The notes: a model not told the origin generated them from the sequence alone. A DNA stretch of 64,000 nucleotides from Przewalskia tangutica (GCA_029844215.1 CM056721.1:59313815-59377814); one strand, 5' to 3'. Shown: positions 1 through 12,750, counted from the first letter of the stretch. Made by a program: numbers and translations.

Positions 1-2000
1 TACATGTGTTAACTATATTTGGTTGTTTTAAAACAGGAAGTGTTATAACGACTTTATGGGAAGTTGGTTATAACAGCTTTATGTAAGTAAGAAAATGTTT
101 TGTGGTTTTTAAAAGACAACTGATTTGACTTATAACTGACTTAATGTGTGACCATAATGAACTTGAAGTATTTCGAAAGATTAAGAATCCTTTTTTTGAA
201 AGAAGAGTAATACTTGGTTTTGAAAACATAAGTGTTATACTAGCTTTATGGGAAGTTAGGTATAACGTCTTAAGGGTGGTAAAATGAATGGTTTATTAAT
301 TTCAAAAGTTAAGAGACTTGGTCTTAAAAGATAAGAGACTTGACTTGAATGAATTAATATGAGTTTTGTGTGAAACCTCATTCGTAAGTAATGAGTACTT
401 GGTTTTTAAAAAAAAGGAATAATGTTTTACTGATTTGGAAATCAGAATGTGTATCGACAAACCACTGCAGCGTTAATAGAGGAAAATGTATTGAATAATG
501 AAGTATTATTAAAACCAGTAGAAACCTCCATCTGCATAGAAGCTAAGATGAGACAAAATGATATTACATTTCCTAGATCATGGCTGCTTAATAAGATGGA
601 TTATAAACAAGAATAACCTACTCACATATAAGGCTTATGTTTCTCAAATCGTTTAAAAGAGAATTATGTTTTAAAGGATTAAGACTATGAACTATGAAAT
701 CTTTCAAAAATGGGACTTGAAACTAGGTAAACTGAACTTTAGGAAAAAGGAATGTTGTTACTTGACTTTAAAAGAATGTGGGTTGGTTTACTTAAAAATG
801 TGGTCACTCTATTCTTATACTACGGTATTGGGTGACTTATTGAAAAAGGAATGGATCTTTTAAAAGGATTTAACGTATGTAGTACTTTAGTGTTAAAACC
901 CGGCTTTGTCATAAAATGAAAGTACTTTAAGTAGTGTGTAACTTGCCTATGTTTGCGTATGATAGACTTGCTTGTACAAGGAATGTATTTCACTCGACTA
1001 CCGGTTCATGGGATGAACCGGGAATGAATTTCACCCGACTACCGGTTCATGGGATGAACCGGGAATGTATTTCACCCGACTACCGGTTCATCCGGGAATG
1101 TATTTCACCCGACTACCGGTTCATCCGGGAATGTATTTCACCCGACTACCGGTTCATCCGGGAATGTATTTCACCCGACTACCGGTTCATCCGGGAATGT
1201 ATTTCACTCGACTACCGGTTCATCCGGGAATGTATTTCACTCGACTACCGGTTCATCCGGGAATGTATTTCACTCGACTACCGGTTCATCCGGGAATGTA
1301 TTTCACTCGACTACCGGTTCATGGGATGAACCGGGAATGTATCCCACACGTTTCTATACTGGGTCCATAAGATGGGCCGAGACCTATTATACGTATCACA
1401 TGATTTGTACCTAGACTGCCGGCAGTGAGGAAGGAGTTCCACGGGCATGAGGGATGACTTTGAGGGCGTGAGTCCCTGACTTGACATGACTGCTTATGTT
1501 GTGAATCGTAGTTTGGTTACCATACATGTCTCCCGCTTTATATAGACTATTATGATTTCATTTACTGATTTTCTGATTCACATACTTGGTACTGCCAGAT
1601 CGACTTCGGGGCCGTTCATGCCGCAGTAGGTACATCGATCGCCGATCCCCGCTTATAGGATCACATTTCAGCGTGTTGGAAGCTCCGTTCCTTCGAGGCT
1701 TATCTTTGGTATGTTACCCCGAGTCCGTAGGTTCTTGTACATTCGGGGTATGGCGGGCCCGCCCCGTCATAGTTGTTGTCACTTCTAGAGGTCCGTAGTA
1801 TCTTGTGGCGTAGTCCGTAAAAGGATAATCGTCGTATTTATGTATATATACTGAAGGCAACTGTTTTGGTTGGCCTGTTTATTTATCATGTCTCTTAATT
1901 CATGTTCATGTTTTTATTTCCGCTGATTTTTCTCTGATGTTGTATCACTAGGGTGCCCGGGGTAAGGCACCAGTCACGGGCCCGGGTTCGGGTCTTGACA
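1..2000 (+). mobile_element. Element G: LTR of a Ty3/gypsy (Tekay-like) element, 5' part outside the window
   Basis: The stretch matches the middle and 3' part of the other plus-strand LTRs here: the gaaacctcattcg, catttcctagatcatggctg and ctgattttctctgatgttg blocks appear in the same order. It ends with the family terminus (gggtgcccggggtaaggcac then tcttgaca) at 2000. Directly after it comes minus-strand reverse transcriptase of element A, so this LTR sits inside A. No primer site follows, so it is either a solo LTR or the 3' LTR of an element lying to the left. Its own start and left TSD are not in the window. Confidence 0.85.
979..1342 (+). repeat. 33-bp minisatellite inside LTR G
   Basis: About ten tandem copies of a 33-bp unit containing gaatgtatttcac, cgactaccggttcat and ccgg. 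The first two units are longer because they carry an extra gggatgaa. Upstream units read cacccg and downstream ones cactcg, so there are two sub-arrays. The unit is a multiple of three with no stop, so several frames stay open (one with an 11-residue repeat, RECISPDYRFI). This is not evidence of a gene. Related units occur on the other strand in the LTRs of element F. Confidence 0.93.
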
Positions 2001-2684
2001 ACTGTAGTCGGCCTAGCCCAATATCTGACTGCCTCAATCTTCTTAGGATCCGCCATGATACCCTCTTTCGATACTATATTACCCAAAAATGTCACAAAAC
2101 TGAGCCATAACTCACACTTAGAAAATTTAGCATGGAGGTTCTTCTCCTTCAATAACCCAACGACAATCCTCAAATGTTTTTCGTGATCCTCATTACTCTT
2201 AGAATATACCAATATGTCATCGATGAAGACAAATGACAAAAGAATCCAAATAGGGCATGAAAATCCCATTCATCAAATCTAGTAAGGCTGTGGGGGAATT
2301 AGTAAGACCAAATGACATGACCAAGAATTCACAGTGGCCATAACGAGTCCTGAAGGACGTCTTCTGACATCCTATGCTATAATCTTCAATGATGGTACAT
2401 GGACCTCAAATAAATCTTGGAAAATACTAAAGCACCCTGAAGCTGATCGAACAAATTATCAATACGGGGTATCAAATACTTATTTCTGATGCTGACCTTA
2501 TTCAATTGCTGATAATTGATACACATCTGTATGGTTACGACCTTCTTCTTCTTCACAAATAGAATAATAACACCCCAATGAGACCCACTAGGCCGAATAA
2601 AACTATTGTTCAACAAATCTTACAACTGCTCCTTCAACTCTCTCAACTCAGCTGACAGTGAAATTGAAATAGGATGAGTTCCCA
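2001..2684 (-). pseudogene. Element A: reverse transcriptase fragment (degenerate pol)
   Basis: The minus strand encodes a recognisable Ty3/gypsy reverse transcriptase. Reading leftward it begins near SAELRELKEQL, continues through [15 protein letters not shown] and [13 protein letters not shown], and reaches the catalytic block [11 protein letters not shown] and the thumb (HAKFSKCELWLSFVTFLGN). Internal stops and frameshifts show it is dead. It is cut at both ends by younger LTRs: the solo LTR H on the right at 2685, and LTR G on the left at 2000, where the reading stops at the RPTTV motif that normally precedes RNase H. The rest of pol, the integrase and the 3' LTR of A would lie left of the window. 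Confidence 0.88.
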
Positions 2685-4640
2685 TGTTACACCCCGTAAT
2701 TACAGGACATGTTTTAAGCATGTACGTAAGAACTCGCAAGTGTTAAAATTTGTTTCTTGTCCAATAATCTCCCCACTTTAAACCAAGGTTCCTAAGTGTA
2801 TTGTGAGTGTATCTCAATAGAAAAATCTCGGAAAAAGATAGTTTTCGGGTTAGTCGCAAAACGAAAACCTAGTTGTCTTTCTAGGTTTTGTTTAGAAGTT
2901 TGAAGGAAAATTGTTGGTGTTGCTCTAAGGGTATCAAGGAGCGGATTGAAGTGTCTTGAAGAGGGTCTAGATTGCTAAGGAGCGACTTCGGATTTGAAGA
3001 TTTGGATTAAGATTCGTTGAGGTATAATCTTGTTCTTTGAAAGTGTTACAAGATTATTTATATTGTTGTTAGCTATACTTGTTGCTAGCATGAAGTATAT
3101 GTGTTGAAGTTTGTAAGGATTATGGATTGATTGTGGCCTTGGAAATCCGAAATGTAATGTGAGCCATGTTAAGTTGGATTACAATTTGGTCGTTATTAGA
3201 ATCGTCGCATGTTATTGACTTGAAGATTATAGTAGTTATAATTGGTTGCGACTTGATATCATGTTATGCTAACAATTTGGATTGAATTGGAAATTTGATA
3301 AGAATTGATGTTGTAGTATTTCAAGTTAGCCGAATTGGACATATAGTTTGTATTAGTTTGATATCTATTGTGGGGCGGAATTTTACACGGCTAGTAGGCG
3401 TGTAATACCCTATTGATAATTGCATTTGATTGGGCCTTAAATGTGGCGTGTTTGGTTATTGTATTCGGCCTTGAAAAAGGTGGCAAATTAAGTAAAAACA
3501 AAGGAGGTGCTGTCCGATTTTCCGTAGAATTTAGCGACTTAGCACCTAGAATATTCTACGTTTGAAGTAAGAGGTTAATGGACGTATTGTGACCATTATA
3601 GGTTGAAGTACTAAGTGTAGCGTATCCTACTTGAAGGATGGATTAGCTATCAAGATTGAAGTACTTTGGAGCATTTTGCTACTTGTCGATAATCGTCGCG
3701 AGGTATGTGAACCTCTTCCTTCCTTTGGCATGATTCTATGTATGGAATATACCTGTGGTATCATTTCATGTTTCCTTCTACTCTTAGAAGTTAAGAGGTA
3801 GTTGTGTGATTTACTCTATGTAGAACTTTTCCTATCTTTGAGCATGACTAGTTGCACGTATGTAGTACGGTAGACGTACGACACCTTGATATCCTTTACT
3901 AGTTTTATGAATAGCCAAGTCGGGTGAGTTAGGAGATTAACTCACTTCTTTGAAAGTATAAAGGATGTCTAATGTGTTATTAAAGTTAAGGGACTTGAAG
4001 AGTTTTGAAGTAGGTGATACTTGTTCCGTTTTAAACGTATAAGTCCCTTGGATAGGAAATTGTTTTTGGCTAAGGCATAAAGTGAATATAACGACTTTAT
4101 GGGGAGTTGGTTATATTTGCTTTATGGAAAGATAAATGACTTGATTTTAGTAAAAAGGCAACTTGATTTTAAGGCATCAATTGCCTAAGGTTTTATAATA
4201 GAAGGAGTCACTTGAGTTCTAAAGGTTAAGAGACTAATTGTATTTTTGAAAGTTAAGAGAATTGATTTGAAAGTATACGATACTTGGTTTTTAAAAGTAG
4301 AAGTCTCTTGGTTATAAAAGAAAAGAGTTTTGTCTAAAACCATAAAGGGTTATAACGGCTTTATGGGAAGTTGGTTATAACGGCTTTATGGAAAGTTAAG
4401 AGAATGGTTTTCTCTAATAAAGTAATCAAAGAATTAACTTGCATTAAGGAAGGGCAATGTGATTTAAAGGTATCACTTGCTTAAAGCTTTTAAGTAAGGG
4501 TCACTTGATTTTAGAAGCCGAGAAATGTATTTCTAAAAGTATCGTGACTTATGAGAAATGTACACAAGCCTGGATACTACGGGTGTTAGTATCTTGGGGT
4601 TTTACACAAAAAAGAGTCTCTTAAAAAGAATGTACGTACG

Positions 4641-5014
4641 TAGTACTTTGGCCTGTTTAATTGAGAATTTGTCTAAGTGTGCCTTGATTAGTACTTTGGC
4701 TTGTTAAATGAGGATTATTCTATTTGTGCCTTGATAAGTACTTTGGCTTGATAAATTGAGAATTTGTCTAAGTGTGCCTTGATAAGTACTTTGGCTTGAT
4801 AAATTGAGAATTTGTCTAAGTGTGCCTTGATAAGTACTTTGGCTTGATAAATTGAGAATTTGTCTAAGTGTGCCTTGATAAGTACTTTGGCTTGATAAAT
4901 TGAGAATTTGTCTAAGTGTGCCTTGATAAGTACTTTGGCTTGTTAAATGAGAATTATTCTAATTGTACCTTGATATGTACTTTGTCTTGTTAATTGAGAA
5001 TTAGCCTATGTGTG
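4641..5014 (+). repeat. 48-bp minisatellite in solo LTR H
   Basis: Eight consecutive units of 48 bp, each containing agtactttggcttg, aattgagaatttgtctaag and tgtgccttgat. The central four are almost identical and the outer ones have drifted. No similar array is seen in the other LTRs of the window. Confidence 0.9.
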
Positions 5015-5223
5015 CTGGTGATAGCCTTTGAGTGCAAGTATTATGTTTTATTACGTTGCCGCGACTCTCGGTTGGAGGGCCGGCTGTCTTGTTGTAAGTA
5101 CTTGGACGCATGACAGCGATGATGGGTTCCACTGTATGCTTCCGTTATTAGTAGTACTGGGTTAAATTCCGGATTTTTATAGAAGACATGGTAGTGCTTC
5201 GCTTGTTTGACGGCCACGAGATA

Positions 5224-5520
5224 GGTAAGAGTATAAGTGAGGGTAAACCCCCAAGATGCTATACCACCTTCTCCAGGGTAAGAGTATAAGTGAGGGGTAA
5301 ACCCCCAAGACATTATACCCCCTGCTTGTTTTGTTTGATGGTAGGTCGAGATAGGGTAAGAGTATAAGTGAGGGGTAAATCCCCAAGATGTTATACCACC
5401 TTCTCCAGGGTAAGAGTATAAGTGAGGGGTAGACTCCCAAGATGCTATACCACCTGCTTTACCACCTTCTCCAGGGTAAGAGTATAAGTGAGGGGTAGAC
5501 CCCCAAGACGCTATACCACC
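5224..5520 (+). repeat. Second minisatellite in solo LTR H (about 55-75 bp units)
   Basis: Five copies of a unit containing agggtaagagtataagtgag, taaacccccaagatg and tataccaccttctcc. Spacing is irregular because some copies carry spacers such as tgcttgttttgtttgatg. It lies at about the LTR position where the other LTR families here carry their own arrays. Confidence 0.88.
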
Positions 5521-6463
5521 GGTGGGACTTGGTGTTCATGTATGCCTATTGGTGTATTATTATACCGGTATCAGCGGTGATGTGGGATTCCACGGGCAGG
5601 AGATATATATATATGTGTTGTGTATGTGTACGCCGACAGTGAGGTGGGATGCCACGGGCGCGTCACATGATTATATTTTTCACTTATAGTTGTCGGCAGT
5701 GATGGGGGATTCCACGGACACGCTTGATATTTGTGTGACTTGATCGCGTTCCAGATTGGGCCGGGTAGTAAATGTGCCCTCCTTAAAGGGTCAGATTATA
5801 CTTATGAAAGATAAGTAAGTTATATAGAAATGAACTTAATGATTTTTCCTAATCATGTGCATAAGAATGTGGCTATAACCTTTATTGAAAATGGGAAAAG
5901 ATATTGATGTGAAATTAAGTTCATAAGTGGTAATGACACGGCAGGATCTGGTATGTACTTTTTTATACTTGTCCCTGTCATTCTTTTGTACAGTTATGGT
6001 CCGCATCAGACGTTATTTCTGCTCCATATTCGCACTGTTGTGACCGACTTCTTCGGCTGCGTTCATGCCCGCAGGTTTTAGGTACCCAGGTTGGTGATCC
6101 TTGCTCATAGGATCTCGGTTCAGTTTTGAGAAAATCTCCATTTGCTCCGGAGGCTTATCTCTTGGTACTGTTTCCCTGAGGTAGTAGATTCATGTATATT
6201 CAGGGATATGGTGGGGCCCTGTCCCGCCACAGTTGTTCAGTTGTTATTCCTAGAGGTCTGTATTCACATATGTGGTTGGGCTGTAAGAACTGAGTTGTAC
6301 TTTTGATTATGTTTATATTATGGAAGCGGCCGACGGCTAGCTCGTGGACGCTTTTATTTACACACGTGTTTATGTTGTGTATGTTCCGCCGCTATTCTCT
6401 CGATGTATACCGAACGGTGCCTGTGTAGGCACCGATCCGCGCCGGTCGGGTCGTGACATCCCA

Positions 6464-7421
6464 TCTCTAGATATATACATAAATCAATGTCCCGGTCCAG
6501 CTGCATAACAGGCAAATCTATCGGAAATACCTCCGCAAACTCGCTCACCACTGGTATATACTCAAGAAAATGAGTATCCACATTAGTATCCCGGATATGC
6601 GCTAAATACGCCAAGCACCCATTATCCATTAACTTCCTTGTCTGGATGAATGCTATAATATTCCTGAGTGTAGGGTTAGGAGTGCCCTTCCATTCTATTC
6701 TCGGGATACTTGTCATAGCTAATGTAACTATCTTGGTGTGACAATCCAAGAGTGCATGATACAGTGACAACTAATCCATACCAAGGATAATATCAAAATC
6801 TACCATATTTAAGATTACCAAATCTACCGATGTCATACTCCATAAATATAACTACATAAGATTGATAGACTCAGTCAACTATCACATAGTCACCAATAGG
6901 GGTAGAAACACGAATAGGTACAACAAGTATATCACACAACATATCCAGACCCGCAACGAAATATGAAGACATATCGAAGAATGTAGAATCGAATCAATTA
7001 ATACTGAGGGAGACCGATGACAGATTGAGATGATAACTGTGATGATTATATCAAAAGCCTCAGCCTCTAGTATACCCGAAAAAGCATAGAAATGGGCACG
7101 TCCACCCTCAGATTGAGTATCGCCATTATTAATGCGACCTACTTGTGCCCCGTCTCTACCAGTCTGAGAACCACATCCACCTCCTCTAGCTGACTGCGCT
7201 GGAGTCCTAGGTGTTTGAGCTCGTGAACCCTTCTAAGATCCACCCTACCTGCATTTGGTATAATCTCTCTAAAAGTGCCCAAGACCACCGCACTCATAAT
7301 AAATCTTTCACGACATAGGCTTCTGAACTGACATAGATGAACCTAAGAGCCTTCTATGGTATGAGAATCCAGAGTAAGAACTCTTAGAGGTATGCTTAAC
7401 CACTCTGTCCAAGAGGGTCAT
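6464..7421 (-). pseudogene. Element A: gag zinc knuckle, protease and start of RT (degenerate)
   Basis: Read on the minus strand this continues the pol of element A beyond solo LTR H. Near 7330-7230 there is a decayed CCHC knuckle (ECGGLGHF then RDY, TKC; the first Cys is lost and a stop interrupts it). Near 6810-6735 is the block after the retropepsin (DFDIILGMD, then LSLYHALLDCH). Near 6540-6464 is the linker before RT (EFAEVFPIDLP, then DIDLCIYLEMG). This order is the normal gypsy gag-PR-RT order. Many stops and frameshifts make it a clear pseudogene. Element E begins at 7422 and separates this part from the rest of gag at 31963-32427. Confidence 0.85.
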
Positions 7422-8095
7422 TGTTATACCCCGTATTTCCAGAGTATGTACGTGAGAGCGTACGTATAAAAGTTTAAGCCTTAAGTTAGGCAAAGGATCG
7501 AAAATTTGTGCACGACTAGCGAAAAGAATCGTTTTTCGACGAAACGTTTTCCGAACTTTGCGAAGGGAAAATTACGGCTATGTCATTTATAATTTTTGCG
7601 GATTTTTCCGAGAGATGAAACATTTTGGACCAACGGAGGTGACTTGTCCTCGTGGACGGTTTGGTTGAGCTTTGTGTGGCACGTTTTTTGTGCCTAAGCC
7701 TTGGTCAAGGGTTGGTAGGATATTTTTGGTGGTAGATGGATAAGGTACACTTGCCCAAATCTTGACCTTACACTTGCCTACCACTTGTCTTAATCTTGGC
7801 CATTGGTTGGCCTATAAATACCCCCCTTAGTTGATGAACTTCTTCATCCACACTTAGACATTTTCCAAGTCTTGAAACCCCTCTCCCCCCTTTGAAAGTT
7901 CTCGTCCACAACACCCCTCCCCCTTGAGAAAGCCTTGGCCGAAAGTATCCTCCCCCTTTGTAGTGTCCTAGCCGAGGCTACCCCCCCCTACCTAAAGTGT
8001 TCTCGTAAAAATACACTTTCCCTTGGTTGAGAAATACTTCTCCAAGTATTGTTATAATGCCAAAATACTCTAGCCCAAAACCTTAGTAGTATTTC
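7422..8095 (+). repeat. Element E 5' LTR, first part (U3 and promoter)
   Basis: Begins tgttataccccgtatttcca and matches 28864-29537 of the 3' LTR. A TATA box, tataaata, lies at 7813-7820 after the ttggttggcc block and is followed by a C-rich pyrimidine stretch. The LTR is cut at 8095 by element D and continues at 17040. The junction sequence atttc is duplicated on both sides of D. Confidence 0.93.
7813..7820 (+). promoter_or_regulatory. LTR TATA box (element E 5' LTR)
   Basis: The motif tataaata, preceded by ggcc and followed by a ccccc run, lies about 390 bp into the LTR. The same block occurs at 8514 and 14161 (D), 29261 (E 3' LTR), 47758 and 55178 (I), and in reverse at 24169, 28486, 35324 and 41073 (F and C). 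Conservation at the same LTR position across subfamilies supports a core promoter. No start site can be read directly. Confidence 0.7.
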
Positions 8096-11000
8096 TGTTA
8101 TACCCCGTATTTTCCAGAGTATGTACGTGTGGGCGTACGTAGAAAAGTTTGAGCCTTAAAGTTAGGCAAGTTTCGAAATTTTGTGCACAACCCCCGTAAA
8201 GAATCGTTTTTCGACGAAACGTTTACGTAACTTGCGAAGGAAAATTCCGGCTATGTCGTTTTGTATTTTTGCGGATTTTTCCGAGCGACGGAACATTTTT
8301 GGGCCAACGAGAGGGTGACACTTGTCACCCTCAAGTGGCGGTTTGGGTGGACGAAAGGGGGACGTTTTCCTCCCTTGTTTTGTGCCTTATTTTGGCCTTG
8401 TTTTGTGCCTTGTTTTGTGCCATGTTTTGTGGAGTAGGGGTTAGGGTGCACTTGGCTTGATCTTGGCCTTACACTTGCCTTGCACATGGCTTGATCTTGT
8501 CCATTGGTTTCCCTATAAATACCCCCTTGCTCAAGGTTTTCTTCATCCCTCAATTCATTCTAAGTCTTGAAAACTCTTCCCCCCTTTGTGTTGTTCTCGT
8601 CCTAGCCTCTCCCCCTCCCCCTTTGAGAGGCCTTGTGGCCGAGAGGGTACCCCCCCTCCTAGTAGTGTTGGCCGAGGGGTACACCCCCCTTGCCTTGTTG
8701 TTCTCGTATAATACCCCATTTGGTAGAGAAATACTTCTCCAAGTATTGTTATAATGCCCAAACTACCCTAGCCGTATACCTTGTAGTATTCCAAAAGTTA
8801 CCTCTATACGTAGAGCCCGGAAATACTACCTTTTGTCCTTTTAGTCTCAAACCGAAACCCTAAGGAAATCTTCATAGCGAGTTGAAGTATATAGAAGAAG
8901 TTGTGTAGAACTTCTAAGGGTTGTTTGGAGCGGGTTGGAGCGCACGGAGTAAGAGCTAAACCTTGCTCAGGATCGACATTATAACTTGGATAATTTTGGG
9001 CTTATCGAGGTAAATATTCTTGTCCCCTTATTGTAATTGGAAATTACTTGTTGTAGGATTATATAGTTGAAGTATACTATATATAGAACTGAACATAGCT
9101 TTGCGGCAATGTCTTTTGACTTAAGCTGAATAAAGAAGAGAATCAAATGTAATTACATAGGATCAGACATGAGACTTGTGTGGTATTCTCGTAGTAGAAT
9201 TGTACACGCCCGGTTAGGCGTATAACCCCTGGTTGGCTTGGTAGCCGATAGATAGAGAGAGATTTACGCGGTGCGGGTGGGGAGGTCTTGCGAATTTTCT
9301 GTAGAATATGGAACCGTGCGTTTAGAAGTTAATAGACGTTTGTGGCCTATATAGGTGGAAGTACTACGAGTAGCGTATTCTACTTGAAGAGTGGAAAAGG
9401 CTAGCCGGGTTACAGTACTGTGGAGCGTTTTGCTTATTGTCGATAATCGTCGCGAGGTATGTGAACCTCTTCCTATCCTTTCTTGCATGACGTTTTGTAA
9501 ACTATGTAGTACGGTAGATGTACATGTGCTAAATGAGTTGGTTGGTTTAAAACATAGGGTGTTATAATAGCTTTATGGGAAGTTAGTTATAACGTCTCTA
9601 TGTAGGTAAAAGATTGGTTTATTGATTGTAAAAGTTAAGAGACTTGATCTTGAAAGATAAGAGACTTAACTTGTTTTACTTGGTAATTAACATTTTGTTA
9701 AAAGTGTTGTGAAACCTCATTCGCGAGTAATGAGTACTTGGTTTTAAAAAGAATAATGTTTTACTGATTTCGGAAATGAGAATAAGTGTCGAGCAAACCA
9801 CAGCAGCGCTAATAAAGGAAAATGTATTGACAAATAACTAATTGTTATTAAAACCAGTAGAAACCTCCATCTGCATAGAAGCTAAGATAAGACAAAATTG
9901 TATTACATTTCCTAGATCATGGCTGCTGTAACAAGATTGTTATAAACAAGAATAAGCGACTCACACATAAGACATATGTTACTCAATTGTTTTAAAAGGG
10001 ATTAAGACTATGAGTTATGAAACCTTTCTAAAATGAGAAACTTGAGTATTTGAAATTAGGCAAACTTGAACGTTTGGAAAATAATGTTGTTACTTGATTT
10101 TACAAAGGGAAGTATTTTGGTTTACTTAAAAAGATAGTCACTCTATTTTTATACTACGGGTATTATGTGACTTTTGTGAAAGGAACGGATCCTTTAAAAA
10201 GAGTTAATGTATGTAGTACTTTGGGGTTAAAACCCGGATTTGTTGTAATAAAATATAAGTCTATGAATTTGTTGAACTTGTCTATGCTTGTTGTGATAGC
10301 CTTTGTTGTGCAAGTGTTGTATCTCTGTGTTACCGCGCCTCTCGTTGGAGGGCCGGCTATCTGGTTGAGAACTTACTTGGACGTGCGCGTGATGACGGAG
10401 AATTCCACGCACGCTCGCTGATAGTGTTATTTTGCTAATCGCTTTGGACATACCGATCGCGTGGCGCACGTATGGTTCCATTTTGATTCTTTGTCTAGTT
10501 GTTTCCTTTTGGACATACCGACACGATGCGCGCGCGCACGTATGGTTCCATTGGGATTGTTGTCTTGTTGTTTCCTTCGACATACCGACACGATGGCCCA
10601 CGAGTATGCTTCCATTTTGATTACCTTGTTATTCGCTTTGGACATACCGACACGATGGGTGGCCCACGAGTATGCTTCCATTTCGATTGTTATCCGGATA
10701 TTTCCTTTGGACATACCGACACGATGGGTGCCCACGTATGCCCATCGATGGTTCCATGGCCATGCTTATACCGAGGTGAGATGCCGGGGCATGCGGCCGT
10801 TGTGCAGGTTAAATTCCCGGGTTATATTTGAGTGATGACTTTGAGGGCGTGACTCCCTGACTTGACATGACTGATTTTATGTTGTGAACTGTAGTTTTGT
10901 TATCATACATGTCTCCTGCTTTTATATAATCGTTATGGTTTCATTTACGATTTTTCGCCACATACTTGGTACTGCAGATCGACCTCCTTGAGGCCGCGTT

Positions 11001-11395
11001 CATGCCGCAGTAGAGGTATATCGCCGGACCCTCTCTTAGGGCCACGCTCAACAGATTTTGGAAGCTCCGTTTCTCCGGAGGCTTATCTTTTGGGTATGTA
11101 TCCCCGAGTCTGTAAGTTCTTGTACATTCAGGGGTATGGCGGGGCCCTGTCCCGTCATAGTTGTTGTAAATCTCCTAGAGGTCTGTAGTACTGTTGTGGG
11201 CAGAGTTTGTAAAAAGGATAACTGTTCAGGGTTTTGTTATGTATATACAGAAGGCAACTGTTTTGGTTGGCCTGTTAATTTGACATGTCTCTTGTTTCAT
11301 GTTTATGTTTTATTTCCGCTGATTTTCTCTGATGTTGTATCACTAGGGTGCCCGGGGTAAGGCACCAGTCACGGGCCCGGGTTCGGGTCGTGACA
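8096..11395 (+). repeat. Element D 5' LTR (3.3 kb)
   Basis: Starts tgttataccccgtattttcc and ends gggtcgtgaca. It has a TATA box at 8514-8521 followed by C-rich sequence and a minisatellite at 10446-10760. It differs from the 3' LTR mainly by small insertions and deletions, many at CAG, CTG or CCGG-like sites. Confidence 0.94.
10446..10760 (+). repeat. About 70-bp minisatellite in D 5' LTR
   Basis: Five copies of a unit containing ggacataccgacacgatg, gtggcccacgagtatg and ttccatttngat. The 3' LTR has the same array at 16055-16390 with the variant catactgacacg. The reverse complement of this unit forms the arrays in the LTRs of element C, so C and D share a minisatellite lineage. Confidence 0.9.
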
Positions 11396-11399
11396 AAAG

Positions 11400-11412
11400 T
11401 GGTATCAGAGCA
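11400..11412 (+). other. Primer binding site of element D
   Basis: TGGTATCAGAGCA, complementary to the 3' end of plant initiator Met-tRNA, lies four bases after the 5' LTR terminus. This is the standard position for priming minus-strand DNA synthesis in Tekay-like elements. Confidence 0.9.
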
Positions 11413-11600
11413 GTTAGTCCTCGGAAAGTGTCTACAGACCGTGTCTAGTAGAGTCTTGATTATCGGTGTGTTGTGCACCACATCTATAATCAGGAGGCTA
11501 TAGGACATTTAGGATTGGTTTCCATTCTTCTCATTCTGAGATCGTGCCTTAGAGCTGTGTTATAAGTTGGACCCCTCTGACGTATTTCATTTTACCAGTT

Positions 11601-12750
11601 ATGCCTCCGCGCAAGGCAACCAGAGCCCAGAAGGGCAAGGCAATGAGGTGCCGCTAGTGAGATCTGAGAGAGTACGAGCGCGCAGCGGCCAAGACTGAGA
11701 TTGTGCTTGAGACGGCGAGTTTTGCGACGCCGCCACTCAAAGAAGTTTAGAGTCGCAGATGGGCTGAGACCACAGTACCTTAGCCTCCAGTCCCACACCG
11801 GGCGAGGAGTCAGTACAAGGAGATGGCCCGATTCTTGGCCGTGGTCGCGTGGCCGATATGAGGATAGGCCGGACGCGATTCGATTCCAGTGCACCGTAGT
11901 TCACCCCGAGCGATAGTTTGAGGCTACGGACTTTCGAGTTGTAGCCCGCGAGTTTTATGGGTCGAGGCACGAGGATGATCCGCAGGAGTTCATCCGGCGA
12001 TTCTGGTCAGAGTGATCAAGGCTTCGAGACCGAGTCGGTGGTCTTAGGTTCGCATCACCGCGCGTGATACCGCAATGATCGTTTGATTTGTGGAGCTGTC
12101 CCGGGAGAGCATGTCTTCCAGCAGCAGATGGGACGAGTTCTCGAGGCATTCCTCACTCACTTGCCTCCGCGGATGAGGGCACGGGCCGACAGATTTATGA
12201 TCTTTGAGACAGAGAGAGGCGTGCGGGAATACAACGTGGAGTTTGACTCGTTGGCTCGGTATGTCCCCGCTTTGGTGGCAACCATGGAGGATAGAGTGCA
12301 CCGCTACATCACCGGTCTAGATGATTACTTGACAGAGGCTTGTTCGGGTGTAGCTCTTCAGCCGGGCATGGACATTGCCCGCATGCAGGCTCATGCACTA
12401 GGATGTGAGGCACGGAGAGGTCGACGGAATGGCCGGATCGCAGAGAAGAGGCCGTGACAGTGGTCTTTTGGCGACTTTCGAGGCGGACCGCCTCAGCGGC
12501 AGATTAGTTATGTACCCCGCCAAGACTGAGTGGTTCTCCACCGTCTTGAGAGCAGTCGTGGCTCGAGGTTCAGATTTTCGGGAGAAGCGGTGTTAGCCAC
12601 CAAGCCACCCCTACCTCGTTGTGACCATTGTGGTAGGCTCCATTTTGGGAGTGTCGTGCTAATTTGGGAGTTTGTTTTACATGCGGCAGCGAGGCCATTT
12701 TGCAGAAATTGTCCACTGCAGGTAGCGGATGTAGAGACTCCTACCAAGAT
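11601..12750 (+). pseudogene. Element D gag (frameshifted)
   Basis: It starts at an ATG followed by a Pro-Pro-Arg-Lys-like N-terminus (MPPRKAT), as in elements E and I, but runs into a stop almost at once. The best preserved part is 12083-12457, with LEAFLTHLPPRMRARADRF, REYNVEFDSLARYVP, MEDRVHRYITGLDDYL and LQPGMDIARMQAHALGCE, the conserved gag core of this family. Near 12620-12720 lie Cys/His-rich remnants (CDHCGRLHFG, then a second broken knuckle ending CRNCP). Gag packages the RNA in virus-like particles; this copy cannot make a full protein as read. No pol follows. Confidence 0.85.

Larger units (their letters stand above)
2685..6458 (+). mobile_element. Element H: solo LTR (3.77 kb), TSD tccca
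   Basis: It starts tgttacaccccgtaattaca and ends gggtcgtgaca, the termini of the Tekay-like LTRs here. It is flanked by a perfect 5-bp duplication, tccca at 2680-2684 and 6459-6463. No primer site, gag or second LTR is present, so this is a solo LTR left by recombination between the two LTRs of a once complete element. It splits the pol of element A between the protease/RT linker (right) and the RT fingers (left), both on the minus strand. It carries two different minisatellites. Confidence 0.93.

Noticed and set aside
934..1370. Open frames of 101 and 131 codons with 11-residue repeats
   Set aside because: They are two frames of the same noncoding 33-bp minisatellite within an LTR; no gag or host domain is present.
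5041..5440. Minus-strand open frames with repeated LGVYPSLILLPWRR-like peptides
   Set aside because: Produced by the second minisatellite of solo LTR H; the repeat lies in LTR sequence and has no gene context.
10427..10835. Several overlapping open frames on both strands
   Set aside because: Shadow frames of the 70-bp minisatellite in the LTR of D; the same happens at 15996-16465 and in the C LTRs at 32980-33604 and 38739-39370.
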